Positions 27,062-37,149 of a DNA stretch of 64,000 nucleotides are shown piece by piece. Origin of the DNA: Candidatus Poribacteria bacterium (GTDB taxonomy: Bacteria; Poribacteria; WGA-4E; UBA9662); contig JASMLX010000009.1 in the NCBI GenBank assembly GCA_030748495.1, forward strand, positions 1 to 64,000, read 5' to 3'. Positions within the stretch are counted from its first letter, which is position 1; each line of letters starts with the position of its first letter. Below the pieces are notes generated by a model that ran no database searches, was not told the DNA's origin, and saw only the letters and a program-made list of their open reading frames with translations. The position numbers and the translations under genes are program-made.

Positions 27062-27882
27062 TTAACGGTAAAATGAATAAACCGTAATATTCCAGGAAGA
27101 TCGAACCAACACCCAAGCACCACCGATGATAAATTCTCCGAGAAGAAGTCCTAAAAAAGCGGCAAGGTTTTATAGTAGAACCGAATACCGCCGGCAATAG
27201 CAAAGCCGAGCCACATCATCCTGGATCGAAAAAACCCGCCGTCAGAACGTGCTATTTCCAACGGAAACTTTGCGATGGGATAGCTCAACCGCTCTCGTTC
27301 GATCCACTGTTTTCTGAGCAATAGATCTAAGCAAACTATGACCCAGATAAGCGTTTTCAAAAGTAGTGTCCACTAGACGATCGGACGCAACCAATCGTTA
27401 AAATATGTTTGATCATAAAATGTCGTTTTACCAACATAGAGGTGTTCCAAACTTGAAAGATTGCTGGAAGTCAACCAGGGAGATCGATATCACCAGAATA
27501 TTTGTTTCCACTCATTTTATAGGTGTGGCAAACCAGAAACCGCTCGGGATTGTCGATGCCACTGTCGACATCATGTCGTGACCAGCGACGGCCGAAGCAA
27601 ATGATAGCATGAAATAGATGATCAATAGTTCTCCTTGTTTCATGGTTTCATGGCAAAACGCGGCCAAATTCGCTGTAGCAGAAAATTGAAATCCACCAGC
27701 GCGGCTATAGTGATCACCGCGTTGTAGATCAGGGACATGTTGGTCGGCAAGATCTTCTAATATTTAAGATGGTTAGCCATGATAAAGGAGATATTTACCG
27801 GTATCAGTGTTAAGTCGATAATGACTGCTCGAAACGTTACACCTGCATCTGGAGTTTGATGATTCTGCGTGCCTCTAGCCAT
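27062..27882 (-). pseudogene. Decayed DUF6785-like multispanning membrane protein gene
   Basis: Reading the minus strand from ATG 27882 gives pieces of one protein in shifting frames: GVTFRAVIIDLTLIPVN, then after a stop SLIYNAVITIAALVDFNFLL with RIWPRFAM, then a GHD-like segment (shifted), then LLRKQWIERERLSYPI and MMWLGFAIAGGI (27151-27360), and finally GLLLGEFIIGGAWVL ending at TAA 27062. Order and content match DUF6785/oligopeptide-transporter-like proteins as I remember them, which are about 600 residues. Only about 270 codons are present, so roughly half has been deleted, mainly between the RKQW block and the C-terminal end, and there are several frameshifts and stops. Confidence 0.65.
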
Positions 27883-28145
27883 AGGCACGGTTCTGCTATA
27901 GACGCTTAGCGATGAGTTTGACAGTTTTCATTTCATTCTGAGAAGGTAAAGAGTTCGGAAAGCAAGTACCAATTCTAATATCATATTTTAACGTATCAAA
28001 TTATCCAACCGAGAAAAAATTGTGTGTAAACAAATCAGGAGGATAAATCGAAATATTTATCTGTTGGGAAGCAGGTCGACCAATTGGTAAGAGTAATCAT
28101 TAAAAGAATAAAAACAGGTAGCTATTCATCACGCTAGAGGAGTAA
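27883..28145. other. A+T-rich leader before the SDR gene
   Basis: No gene. AGGAG six bases before the SDR ATG is the only signal I can name. Confidence 0.4.
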
Positions 28146-28910
28146 ATGATGAAACGATCAGGAAATAGGTTATCTAATCAGGTGGCCATTGTCACTGGGG
28201 CAGGTCAGGGAATGGGAGCAACAATGGCCAAACTGATTGCCGAGGAAGGCGGGCAGGTCGTTGTTAGCGATATCAATCAAGAGAAAGCCTCAGTCATTGC
28301 TGATGAGATTAGCGAAACGGAAACTCAAGCCCTGGCTGTCCAAGCAGATGTCACTAGAGAAGAAGACGTTAAGGCAATGGTTGAGACAACGATCGAACAT
28401 TATGGAACGATCAGCATCTTGGTGAATAATGCCGGAATTCTTTACCCGACACGAATTGAGCAGATAACAAAAGCGGAATGGGATCGGGTACTTGAGGTCA
28501 ATTTAACCGGTACCTTTCTCTGTTCCCAAATGGTACTGAAAACTATGAAGAAAAACAGGTATGGACGCATTGTTAATATGTCCTCGTCGGCAGGCAGAAG
28601 CGTCAGTACACTCGGTGGGGCTCATTATACGGCGGCCAAGGCAGGGGTACTGGGTCTTAGCCGGGCGTTAGCTAAAGAGATGGCTCCCTTTGGTATTACC
28701 GTTAATGCAATCTGTCCGGGATTGATCGATACGGAGATGGTGCAGGCGGAGTGTACGCCTGAGCGGATCAGTGCCTATGAAGCCAGTTTCCCCATTCCTC
28801 GGTTGGGTCGCCCTGATGAAGTCGCTCAACTAATGCTCTTTCTAGCAACTGATTCGGCCTATATTACAGGTGCATCTATCGATATAAACGGTGGAGATCT
28901 AATGATATGA
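28146..28910 (+). CDS. Short-chain dehydrogenase/reductase (FabG-like)
   Basis: Classical SDR of 254 residues. Cofactor motif TGAGQGMG at 17-24, NNAG at 94-97, and the active-site set Ser146-148, Tyr161 and Lys165 (HYTAAKAG). C-terminal segment SAYITGASIDINGGD is typical of FabG-like enzymes. Two ATGs (28146, 28149) stand behind AGGAG. The stop overlaps the start of the tdh pseudogene by four bases (ATGA), so both were once one transcript and the SDR probably served the same amino-acid or alcohol pathway. Substrate unknown. Confidence 0.9.
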   Translation: MMKRSGNRLSNQVAIVTGAGQGMGATMAKLIAEEGGQVVVSDINQEKASVIADEISETETQALAVQADVTREEDVKAMVETTIEHYGTISILVNNAGILYPTRIEQITKAEWDRVLEVNLTGTFLCSQMVLKTMKKNRYGRIVNMSSSAGRSVSTLGGAHYTAAKAGVLGLSRALAKEMAPFGITVNAICPGLIDTEMVQAECTPERISAYEASFPIPRLGRPDEVAQLMLFLATDSAYITGASIDINGGDLMI

Positions 28911-29954
28911 GAAAAATGAAGGCGTTTGTTAAGATGTTAAGAAAAATGCCGAACTTGGTTTGTGGCTTGACGAAGCGCCTATTCCTAAAGTTGGTGTCAA
29001 CGACATGTTGATACGGATTCACAAGACCTCCATCTGTGGAACAGACCTTCATATCTACAACTGGGATCAGTGAGCACAAAAAACCATTCCAATTCCTCTG
29101 GTTATTGGCTATGAATTTGTTGGTTTCGTAGAAGGGGTTGGTAGCAACGTTCACGATATCAGCCCAGGTGACGTAGTGAGTGGCAAAGGGCACCTTGCCT
29201 GTGGCCACTGCCGAAATTGTCTTGCCGGGCGTTGACATCTGTGCGTGAAGACGAGCGGTGTCGGTATAAATCGGGACGGTGCGTTTGCCGAATATTTGTC
29301 TATTCCTGTAACCAATGCATGGTACTGCGACCCCAATATCCCTACCGATATTCTGCCGTGTTTTGATCCGCTTAGCAATGCGGTGCATACCACGCTGTCT
29401 TTGACATTCTCGGTGAAGATGTCTCGGTAACGGACGCTGGCTCCATTGGCCTCATGGTAGTAACCATTGCCAAACATACTGGTGCACGTTATGTGGTGAT
29501 CACCGATATTAATCCTTACAGGTTGGAACTAGCCCGGAAAATGGGAGCGACACGTGTCCTGAATGCAACCACAGAAAAAATAGAGGATGTAGTTAAAGAG
29601 TTGGGGATGAAAGAAGGTTTCGGCGTTGGACTCGAAATGTCAGGGAGTGCACAGGCTTTTAGGAGTATGCTGTCAAATATGTGCCATGGTGCTAAGATTG
29701 CCATGCTCGGCAATCCAGGAGTCCAATGCTGCCATCGATTGGAATCTGGTCATCATTTAACGGATTAACGATAAAAGGTATTTACGGCAGAGAGATGTAC
29801 GAAACTTGGTATAAGATGACCAGCATGATCCAAACGGGTTTGGACATTTCTCCGATAATAACCCATCGGTTTCGAGTTCAACTCTTTGAAGAGGGATTTG
29901 AGATCTTACGATCCGGCAAATTCAGGAAAGGTCATTCTTGACTGGACCAATTGA
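28907..29954 (+). pseudogene. tdh: L-threonine 3-dehydrogenase gene, inactivated
   Basis: The stretch encodes, across frames, a full zinc-dependent threonine dehydrogenase: MKAFVK start, [32 protein letters not shown] structural-zinc cysteines, [50 protein letters not shown] and a terminal VILDWTN. Damage seen: TGA at 29071-29073 where relatives have Trp, TGA at 29233-29235, frameshifts near 28950, 29400, 29725, 29760 and 29925. Key residues also changed: the catalytic VIGHE reads VIGYE, and the cofactor motif GAGPIG reads DAGSIG. These are substitutions, not just indels. The intact kbl gene, its normal pathway partner, follows. Confidence 0.92.
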
Positions 29955-30024
29955 TCAGATATCTCTCGTAAATGGCTCAACCCAAATACTTCTCAAGTAG
30001 AGATGAGACAGAGGAAAATATGAG

Positions 30025-31209
30025 ATGATTGAAGCAATGAAATTTTACCTGAATCAGCAACTGCAGGAAATTGAGGACAGCGGTCTCTACAAAAACGAGC
30101 GAATCATCACCAGTCCGCAACGAGCGATGATTGATATTAAAAGCGGACAGACGGTGCTGAATATGTGTGCCAACAACTATCTCGGCTTAGCCAATCATCC
30201 GCAAATCATTGCCACCGCTAAGGCCGGTACGGATCAATGGGGATACGGCCTCTCCTCTGTTCGATTCATCTGCGGCACCCAGGAAATCCACCGAACGCTG
30301 GAGCGCGAGATCTCTGAATTTCTCAGCACTGATGATACGATCCTTTATACCTCCTGTTTCGATGCCAACGGCGGCCTGTTTGAAACACTGCTGACAGAAG
30401 AGGACGCAGTGATCAGTGATGAACTAAACCATGCCAGCATTATCGACGGAATACGGTTATGCAAGGCCGAAAGGTTGCGTTTTAGCAACGGTAATATGAA
30501 CGATCTGGAAGCCAAACTCAAGGCATCACAACAGGCTAGGTTTCGTTTGATTGCCACTGATGGCGTCTTCTCCATGGACGGAACCGTTGCCAATTTACAG
30601 GCGATCTGTGATCTAGCTGACAGATACGGTGCTTTAGTGATGATCGACGATTCTCATGCTACCGGATTTTTTGGTAAGCGAGGGAAGGGTACCCACGAAT
30701 ACTGCGGTGTCCTCGGTCGCGTGGATATCATTACCAGCACCTTGGGAAAGGCACTCGGTGGTGCCAGTGGTGGGTTCACAAGCGGACGGCAAGAGATTAT
30801 TGATTTTCTGCGCCAACGTTCACGCCCCTATCTTTTTTCCAATTCTCTGGCACCTGTCATTGTCTGTGCCTCTTTAAAGGCGCTGGAGATGGTCTCGTCC
30901 TCCACTGCCTTGCGGGACAAGCTGGAGTCAAACACCCATTACTTTAGAAAAGAGATGGTAGATCAGGGATTCGAAATTCCGGTCGGTGATCATCCAATTG
31001 TACCAATTATGCTCGGTGATGCTGCGTTGTCGCAAAAGGTAGCTCACAGACTTCTTGAAAAAGGGGTCTACGTTATTGGATTTTTCTATCCCGTGGTTCC
31101 CAGAGGAACAGCTAGAATCCGAACCCAAATTTCTGCCGCTCATACACAAGAAGACTTAGATCTTGCGGTTAGAGCGTTCGCCGAAGTAAAAGCAGAATTT
31201 GGAATATAA
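30025..31209 (+). CDS. kbl: 2-amino-3-ketobutyrate coenzyme A ligase (glycine C-acetyltransferase)
   Basis: PLP enzyme that cleaves 2-amino-3-ketobutyrate with CoA to glycine and acetyl-CoA, the second step of threonine breakdown after Tdh. It is full length (394 residues). Features: [10 protein letters not shown] (50-59), [15 protein letters not shown] (75-89), [16 protein letters not shown] (208-223) and the PLP lysine Lys242 in [14 protein letters not shown]. The start ATG 30025 has GAGG about 12 bases upstream. The tdh gene just upstream is dead, so this enzyme must now use substrate from another source, run in reverse, or be drifting. Confidence 0.93.
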   Translation: MIEAMKFYLNQQLQEIEDSGLYKNERIITSPQRAMIDIKSGQTVLNMCANNYLGLANHPQIIATAKAGTDQWGYGLSSVRFICGTQEIHRTLEREISEFLSTDDTILYTSCFDANGGLFETLLTEEDAVISDELNHASIIDGIRLCKAERLRFSNGNMNDLEAKLKASQQARFRLIATDGVFSMDGTVANLQAICDLADRYGALVMIDDSHATGFFGKRGKGTHEYCGVLGRVDIITSTLGKALGGASGGFTSGRQEIIDFLRQRSRPYLFSNSLAPVIVCASLKALEMVSSSTALRDKLESNTHYFRKEMVDQGFEIPVGDHPIVPIMLGDAALSQKVAHRLLEKGVYVIGFFYPVVPRGTARIRTQISAAHTQEDLDLAVRAFAEVKAEFGI

Positions 31210-31220
31210 GACCGTGATAG

Positions 31221-31826
31221 ATGAAAGATCCGCTTAAACCAATCGATTTACCGGGGTATGTTCGGCGCGGTATTGAGCACATCTGCAACAGCGTAGATCG
31301 GGAACGGGATTGTCGTCCGTATTTTCGCTTTAACCTGACCCCGTCCGCCTGTTTGGGACAGCATGAGGGATGCGAGACTCCTCATACCATTGGGCGTTTC
31401 CTGCATGCGCTGAATCCGTGTCGCGACATTACCAGATTATACCGGATTACCGGACGATCCTCAACTGCTGCATGGGCTGCGTCAACGCCTGTTTCGAAGT
31501 TGCGATAAGGGGGACGGTTTCGCATGGGATGACACGGGGCATTCTCCCAATCCGCCGTTGGCATTTATGCATCACCAGAGAGAAGCACTGTTGGGGTAGA
31601 TCACTTTTCCTCAACCGAATTTTTTAACTTAGGAGCGTGTACTGGGACATGAAAAACCTTATTGCGTCCGATGGCTGGGCAACACCGCCGTGGCTATATC
31701 TGGCGGTGGCGGCGGATGGCCTTATCTCCAGAGTTATCCAGTATTATAAAGGCAACAGGAACAGTATCCGTTTGACCTGTTTGACAATGACCTCTGGTCG
31801 GCGATCACCAGATCAAAGTTTGACGC
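31221..31826 (+). pseudogene. Decayed gene of a probable alpha-helical-barrel glycosidase-like protein
   Basis: ATG 31221 opens DLPGYVRRGIEHICNSVDR, DCRPYFRFNL and HEGCETPHTIGRFLHAL. After a frameshift near 31430 the text continues LPDDPQLLHGLRQRLFRSC, GDGFAWDDTGHSPNPPLAF and MHHQREALLG, ended by TAG near 31598. A third frame from about 31660 reads ASDGWATPPWLYLAV and ISRVIQYYKGN. The pieces keep order as in one protein whose repeated HEG and HTG segments recall helical-barrel glycosidases. The family call is inference. The remainder is absent, as the convergent creatininase gene begins right there. Confidence 0.65.
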
Positions 31827-32616
31827 CGTGTCCCCGATAATAGCTCGGATTGTCTATCCGATCTCGTACCTGTTCCGTCACTCGTTCAACGATCAATTGA
31901 ACTGCTTGTTCACCGGCTTCAGACGTAGCCTGGTGCGGTGGCCGGTTGCCGCCAACACCGAGTAGGACTGCATTCTGATCTGCCGGCAGAGTAGAGAGAT
32001 CGACAAGGGTTTCATCCTCCAGTGCCATCAGTAGGCTGGTCTCCCACCAAGCAGCGTGATCACCCGCCGCTGGAAACCGATCCTTTACCAACTCGTAACC
32101 AGTGAACACCCACGGAATTGCTGCATTTCTTCTGTTGTTCCACCTCTGTTGTTGGAAAAGTGATGCCGCTGCTCTAGCGTGATCAATCAGTGGATAGTGA
32201 CCGGCTACAATTACCAAAACCTCGAATCCAAGCGATTGTCCTTGATTTAGCATGTGTACCAGCAGTTCGATATAGGCCATGTTCTGCTGATGCGGGCTAC
32301 GCCGCATATATCCTGGCGCCAGGTTCTCCTCGGGAATCCCCATAATCTGGCAAATATCTTTTCGGTTCCCTAAATTGGCTTCAATCAAGGCCTCCTCACG
32401 GTTTTCTCCAAACCATAGAGGTGGAAAGACTAAGCCTCCGCCCGTTTCGGCGCAACGAATTGCCAGGGCGTGCGCTTTTAGAGTGTCCAAGCCAACAGGA
32501 TTATGCAGCCCATGCCATTCTATAGTTCCGATCGGCAGATAAAGTACGGGGAAATCCTCCCTAGCCTGTCGGATTTGTGTTGGACGTAGCCTCTCATATC
32601 TCACTTCACGGTTCAT
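31813..32616 (-). CDS. Creatininase-family amidohydrolase
   Basis: Metal-dependent amidase of the creatininase/MftE fold, 267 residues. Metal ligands stand in PIGTIEWHGLHNPVGLDT (Glu33, His35, Asp44), VIVAGHYPL (His) and GDHAAWWETS (Glu), all in the expected order. Family members open cyclic or peptide amides of small molecules; the true substrate is unknown. AAGGAGA lies five bases before the ATG. It is divergent from the thiolase gene with about 95 A+T-rich bases between, which must hold both promoters. Confidence 0.88.
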   Translation of the reverse strand: MNREVRYERLRPTQIRQAREDFPVLYLPIGTIEWHGLHNPVGLDTLKAHALAIRCAETGGGLVFPPLWFGENREEALIEANLGNRKDICQIMGIPEENLAPGYMRRSPHQQNMAYIELLVHMLNQGQSLGFEVLVIVAGHYPLIDHARAAASLFQQQRWNNRRNAAIPWVFTGYELVKDRFPAAGDHAAWWETSLLMALEDETLVDLSTLPADQNAVLLGVGGNRPPHQATSEAGEQAVQLIVERVTEQVRDRIDNPSYYRGHGVKL

Positions 32617-32712
32617 TTTTTCTCCTTGCTATAGTTGAAATGAATAGTTATCATCTAACATGAAAAAAGAAAATAATAGATTTGGTAAAATACAGCAGCA
32701 CAGAGGTTTACG

Positions 32713-33924
32713 ATGAAAAAAATTGTAATTGTCAAGGCTGTTCGGACAGCGATCGGTCGCTTTGGCGGAGCACTAAAAGATTTTTCGGCTAGTCAATTAG
32801 CATCAACTCTGATTCGGCATCTGGTTCAATCGACAGGAATGGATCCTAACTTAGTCAGCGAGGTAATTCTAGGTCAGGTTTACAGTGCGGGCTGTGGCAT
32901 GAACCCGGCCCGGATTGCTGCTGTTAACGCCGACCTCCCACACCATATCCCTGCCACAACCGTTAATCAGGTTTGTGGCTCCGGCTTGAAGACAATTATC
33001 AATGCGACCGAAAGTATTATGCTGGACGAGTCTAAAGTCATCCTCGCCGGCGGAATGGAGAGTATGAGCCAGGCACCATTCATTGTTCAGGGCACTCGCT
33101 GGGGGCACAAGTTAGGGCACCTGGAGATGACCGATGTGATTCTGCAGGACGGCTTGATAGATGCGTTTCATCATTACCACATGGGAGTTACAGCAGAAAA
33201 CGTAGCCCAAAAGTATAACATTTTACGCCGTGATCAAGATCTATTTGCGTGTCAGAGTCAGCAGAAATACCAACATGCAGTTTCCCAATCTGCCTTTCAA
33301 GACGAAATTGTTCCCCTTCCAGCCGCTTCCAATACCACTTCTATAAGCAAACCGCAAGACAGCGGTAGCCGTGAGGAGGTATTTGACCAGGACGAACACC
33401 CAAGACCCGATGCCACCATTGAATCGCTATCCAGGCTCAAGCCCAGTTTTCAACAAAATGGTACTGTTACACCGGGTAATGCCTCTGGCTTGAACGATGG
33501 TGCCTCAATGGTACTGATGATGACAGCACAACAGGCCAAGACACTCGGCTTGGAGATCATGGCCTACGTCAAAGGCTATGCCAATATCGGGCTGGATCCG
33601 CAATATATGGGCGTCGGTCCACTGTACGCCGTCCAGAGTCTACTGGGCCGGACCAAATTAAATCTAAACCAAATTGACTTATTCGAGTTAAACGAAGCCT
33701 TTGCCGCTCAATCGCTAGCCGTCATTAATGAATTGGGGGTGGATCCGGAAAAGGTCAACCTAAACGGTGGCGCAATTGCATTAGGCCATCCACTAGCTGC
33801 CAGTGGAACAAGAATTACAACTACCCTCTTACATCTCATGCGAAAACGAGACTTACGATATGGCATAGCCTCGCTCTGTGTTGGTGGTGGAATGGGTATT
33901 GCCATCTTGTTTGAGAGGCCGTAA
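32713..33924 (+). CDS. Acetyl-CoA acetyltransferase (thiolase)
   Basis: Thiolase that condenses two acetyl-CoA or cleaves acetoacetyl-CoA, 403 residues, full length. Catalytic residues: Cys88 in NQVCGSGLK, the NEAF motif in ELNEAFAAQ, His in ALGHPLAASG (about 359) and Cys in CVGGGMG (about 389). An AGAGG site lies just before the ATG, and TAAAAT at 32686-32691 may be its -10 box, without a good -35. Whether it works in beta-oxidation or ketone/PHB metabolism is not shown by the neighbours, though the nearby Kbl also yields acetyl-CoA. Confidence 0.92.
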   Translation: MKKIVIVKAVRTAIGRFGGALKDFSASQLASTLIRHLVQSTGMDPNLVSEVILGQVYSAGCGMNPARIAAVNADLPHHIPATTVNQVCGSGLKTIINATESIMLDESKVILAGGMESMSQAPFIVQGTRWGHKLGHLEMTDVILQDGLIDAFHHYHMGVTAENVAQKYNILRRDQDLFACQSQQKYQHAVSQSAFQDEIVPLPAASNTTSISKPQDSGSREEVFDQDEHPRPDATIESLSRLKPSFQQNGTVTPGNASGLNDGASMVLMMTAQQAKTLGLEIMAYVKGYANIGLDPQYMGVGPLYAVQSLLGRTKLNLNQIDLFELNEAFAAQSLAVINELGVDPEKVNLNGGAIALGHPLAASGTRITTTLLHLMRKRDLRYGIASLCVGGGMGIAILFERP

Positions 33925-33953
33925 CCGTTGATCAAGCCTAGGACACGCTTTAG

Positions 33954-36278
33954 TCAATGAGCAGTTGTTGATTGTTCACTGTTGCGGTCAGTCGGGAGTT
34001 GTACTACTGCTGTTGTTCCAACCTGAAGGCGAGACACAAGTTCTAACGTTCCACCGTGATTTTCAATAATCTTTTTTGCCGTCCAGAGACCCAACCCCGT
34101 ACCGTTTTTCTTTCGTGTTACGAAGGGACGACTCATTACCTGTTTTACTAAATCTTCAGCCATTCCCGGACCTTTATCCCGAATTTCGATCCGGATTAAA
34201 TTTGAGTCTTGCTTTAACTTTACCTTTGACTCTGATTGAGGAACAACGTCTAATTCAATCGCTAATTCGGCTGAGGTATTCTGAACCTGTGCCTTCGAGT
34301 CTTGGTCGTGGCATGTCGAAGGGTTGGAGACAAGGGACATCGACTGAAAGCCATTGGTTAGTAAATTGACTAATGCTAGTCTAAGCTGACCGGCATCAGC
34401 TAAGATTTCCGGCACGTTTGCGATCTCATCGTTAACCGGTAGATCCGGAAACAGTTTTCTAGTTTCGGCTATTGCTTCCCGTAAAATAACCGCCATCTGA
34501 CAAGAACTCAGATTTGGGTTCCCAATATGCGCATTGCGAATCTGCTGTACGATATTTTCGATACGGTAAACCTGCTGACTCATATCTTCCAAGGCAAAGC
34601 TCACATCCTGGTGATGAGTTGCAGATAAATTCGATTTTAGTAGATCCATGTTGGCATCCAGCAAGCCGAGTGGATTCTTGATCGAGTGGGCCAGTGCGCT
34701 GGCTGCCGTGGAAATTAACTCGGCTTGGACCTGATTCTCCTGCGATCGCAATTGCGATTGGTGCAGGTAAGCGTTATCTATCGCCATCGTAATCGCTCCT
34801 CGAAGACGAAGAATCAGGTCAATCTGCCGTGGCTCTAACCACTCCTCACTAAAATTGAGAGTTCCGACCAGCATTTCAGGTTGTTTTGCTAGTGTATGAT
34901 ACGAATGTGTTTGTGTCTGTACCTGGGGCTCAAACATTTTCTTGTGGATTAATGGGAGACAAAGTTGAATTGAGGTCTGATTAAAATAGTCCTCGGCAGC
35001 AGCGATAGTTTGACGGTCTTCAGTTTGCTGAACAACATCAGCTAGCGATAAGATTGCCGACTCTGACAAAGTAGGACTGTGTTTGGTTGGCTCGATACGG
35101 GAGATTAGCCAGCGCAGAAACGGATCTTGCTCGGAGATTACTGTCGAACTAGAGTCAACTTTACCCTCGATCTCGATCAGAGGCTGATTTGAGGTGGAAG
35201 TAAAGTTACCCTCGACATTGCGAACCAACAGTAAAACTTTTGGCAGACGAAGCAGATCTTGGATCGTAGTTTCGACCTGCGAGACCAACTGTGGTAAGCT
35301 TTGAAGTGGACCTGTACTGGCTATTAAGGCTTCAATTCCAACCTGCATCCGGTGATAGTCCTGGTGAAATAGCCTATCGATCAATGGCTGTACACGCCGA
35401 ACATAAAAGAAAAGGGGAAAAAAGAGGGCGGTGACAGAGAGTGATAAATGAAGATGCCCCAACTGACTTAGCCAACTGCGAGTTAGAAAAATTAGCAGAT
35501 AAATCGGAATTAGAATTAAGGAGGTGACTAAAAGCCAGGACAAGGTGTAGTGAATTGCCGTTCGGATATTCATAGCACGATGCCTGATAATAGCGTAAGC
35601 CATACCCCCAAATCCGGTTAGCGGCGCCAATGTACCAACAAAAAAATAGTCGTAAGAGTGAAAAAAAGTTGGCAAGATCACGCTAAAAATGGTGGCGAGC
35701 ACAAAGGTGATCCCTAGGCCGATAATGATATATTTAAGTTGCAAGCGAATAGTTTTCGACTCTGATGACCATAGCCGTTGCAACAAGATGGCCACCGCGT
35801 ACAGGCCAGACAGAATCACATATCCTGAATATGTGTAGTGAGTCCAACCGTATTCAATTCGGAGATGTCCTCCCGATAGCTCTGTTGAGCGAACATCCCA
35901 ACTTGTAAAAGCCAGCGCTGAAAACGTCAGAGAAACTGCGAACATCAGCACAATTTTCCACGAGCGTAAAGAAGGATGCCGTTCAGGGAAAAACCAGGCG
36001 AAGCAAACAAAGGCTGCGATAAGATGAGACGTAAACAGTTTGCTTGCATTGCGAAAAACCAAAGCCCTGCTCAGGTTTTCGGTTTCTTCCCCCATTGTGG
36101 TTCCGATGTCGAGCAAAATCCAGCCGATGGTCAATAGACACATCAAGGTCAGCAGTTGAGCTGGACGGTGACGAGGTCGTTTCACCAGAACAAATAATCC
36201 CAATGAAATTAACGTTGCAACAACGACAGTTTGAAGAACGCCTTGGTAGCGAAGCGACATAATCGATATGGTCTGCAT
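33954..36278 (-). CDS. Membrane sensor histidine kinase (orphan)
   Basis: Sensor kinase of 774 residues. About nine hydrophobic segments fill residues 12-300 (7TM-type sensor region, HYTLSWLLVTSLILIPIYLL near the end), followed by a GAF-like part (about 320-520), the H-box ALAHSIKNPLGLLD with the phospho-accepting His (about 543), and an HATPase domain with the N-box LVNLLTNGFQSM, GPGMAEDL and TGLGLWTAKKI (to about 765). The layout resembles PEP-CTERM kinase PrsK-like proteins. No response regulator gene is adjacent, so its partner is elsewhere. Start ATG 36278 or 36260. Confidence 0.88.
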   Translation of the reverse strand: MQTISIMSLRYQGVLQTVVVATLISLGLFVLVKRPRHRPAQLLTLMCLLTIGWILLDIGTTMGEETENLSRALVFRNASKLFTSHLIAAFVCFAWFFPERHPSLRSWKIVLMFAVSLTFSALAFTSWDVRSTELSGGHLRIEYGWTHYTYSGYVILSGLYAVAILLQRLWSSESKTIRLQLKYIIIGLGITFVLATIFSVILPTFFHSYDYFFVGTLAPLTGFGGMAYAIIRHRAMNIRTAIHYTLSWLLVTSLILIPIYLLIFLTRSWLSQLGHLHLSLSVTALFFPLFFYVRRVQPLIDRLFHQDYHRMQVGIEALIASTGPLQSLPQLVSQVETTIQDLLRLPKVLLLVRNVEGNFTSTSNQPLIEIEGKVDSSSTVISEQDPFLRWLISRIEPTKHSPTLSESAILSLADVVQQTEDRQTIAAAEDYFNQTSIQLCLPLIHKKMFEPQVQTQTHSYHTLAKQPEMLVGTLNFSEEWLEPRQIDLILRLRGAITMAIDNAYLHQSQLRSQENQVQAELISTAASALAHSIKNPLGLLDANMDLLKSNLSATHHQDVSFALEDMSQQVYRIENIVQQIRNAHIGNPNLSSCQMAVILREAIAETRKLFPDLPVNDEIANVPEILADAGQLRLALVNLLTNGFQSMSLVSNPSTCHDQDSKAQVQNTSAELAIELDVVPQSESKVKLKQDSNLIRIEIRDKGPGMAEDLVKQVMSRPFVTRKKNGTGLGLWTAKKIIENHGGTLELVSRLQVGTTAVVQLPTDRNSEQSTTAH

Positions 36279-36323
36279 TTATAGTGTGGCTGGTAAGCGA
36301 CCTTCGCCCCTAAATAGACGGGA

Positions 36324-36968
36324 TTATTTAATTCGAACTTGGTGCCGAATCTTAGCTAGGGTCTTTGACCCAATGCCCTTGATTTTAGTTAAATCTTCGA
36401 TGGTTTCAAAGTTCCCGTGCGTTTGGCGAAAGGTGATGATTCGCCGGGCCATTGCCGGTCCGATACCGGAGAGCCGTTGTAATTCGCCAGGGGATGCGAC
36501 ATTAATGTTGATTTGTTCGGCTTGACCAAGATACGCTGACGGTTGGGAACCGGTTTGATCACCTGAATTGGTATTCTGCGTCCTGGTTGGAATTACGACC
36601 TGATCTCCATCGTATACAATTTGAGCTAAATTAAGACCGTTGAGGTTGGCCCGGTCAGTAAACCCGCCAGCAGCAGAAACAAAATCGTTTAAGTAGGCTG
36701 GAAATGGAAGACGGTAAACATCAGGTTGCTTAACAGCTCCGATAATATGAGCTGTGATCTGGCGATGGAATGATGTCAGCACTTGCATCTGCGCTGAGTC
36801 TGACTGCTGTGTTATTATGGGTTGGCCCACAATAAAATCAGGCGGGCCAAAAATTAAGGTGGCGATGGTTGTTGAACGATGAAACCGTTTCAGCATCCAG
36901 AACCCACTTCCCAATAAGATCGCAATGATCAGTAGAACGGAAATGTTACGATGGTGAACTTCTAACAT
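36324..36968 (-). CDS. comEA: ComEA-type DNA-binding protein (SLBB + helix-hairpin-helix)
   Basis: Membrane-anchored DNA-binding protein of the natural-transformation type, 214 residues. One N-terminal membrane segment (about 8-26), an SLBB domain (about 70-125: HIIGAVKQPDVYRLPF, then DFVSAAGGFTDRANL and DGDQVVIP), a polar linker and a helix-hairpin-helix pair at the C-terminus (ININVASPGELQRLSGIGPAMARRI and the IEDLTKIKGIGSKTLAKI end). No ComEC or ComF neighbour is present. It lies 45 bases upstream of the sensor kinase on the same strand. Confidence 0.9.
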   Translation of the reverse strand: MLEVHHRNISVLLIIAILLGSGFWMLKRFHRSTTIATLIFGPPDFIVGQPIITQQSDSAQMQVLTSFHRQITAHIIGAVKQPDVYRLPFPAYLNDFVSAAGGFTDRANLNGLNLAQIVYDGDQVVIPTRTQNTNSGDQTGSQPSAYLGQAEQININVASPGELQRLSGIGPAMARRIITFRQTHGNFETIEDLTKIKGIGSKTLAKIRHQVRIK

Positions 36969-37149
36969 TACAGTTGTGCGAACCGTATGTTTAACATCGG
37001 CCTAGCGGGTGCCTCTTCGTCCTAATCCTTCGATATGTTACAACCGAGACACGAAAGAGCTTCCGCTCATACCCGTCTGATGCCAGACAGGTCTAATTAT
37101 AATTGGTGGGATTGGGGAGTACAACACCTGGATCACAGGAACTCTATAT

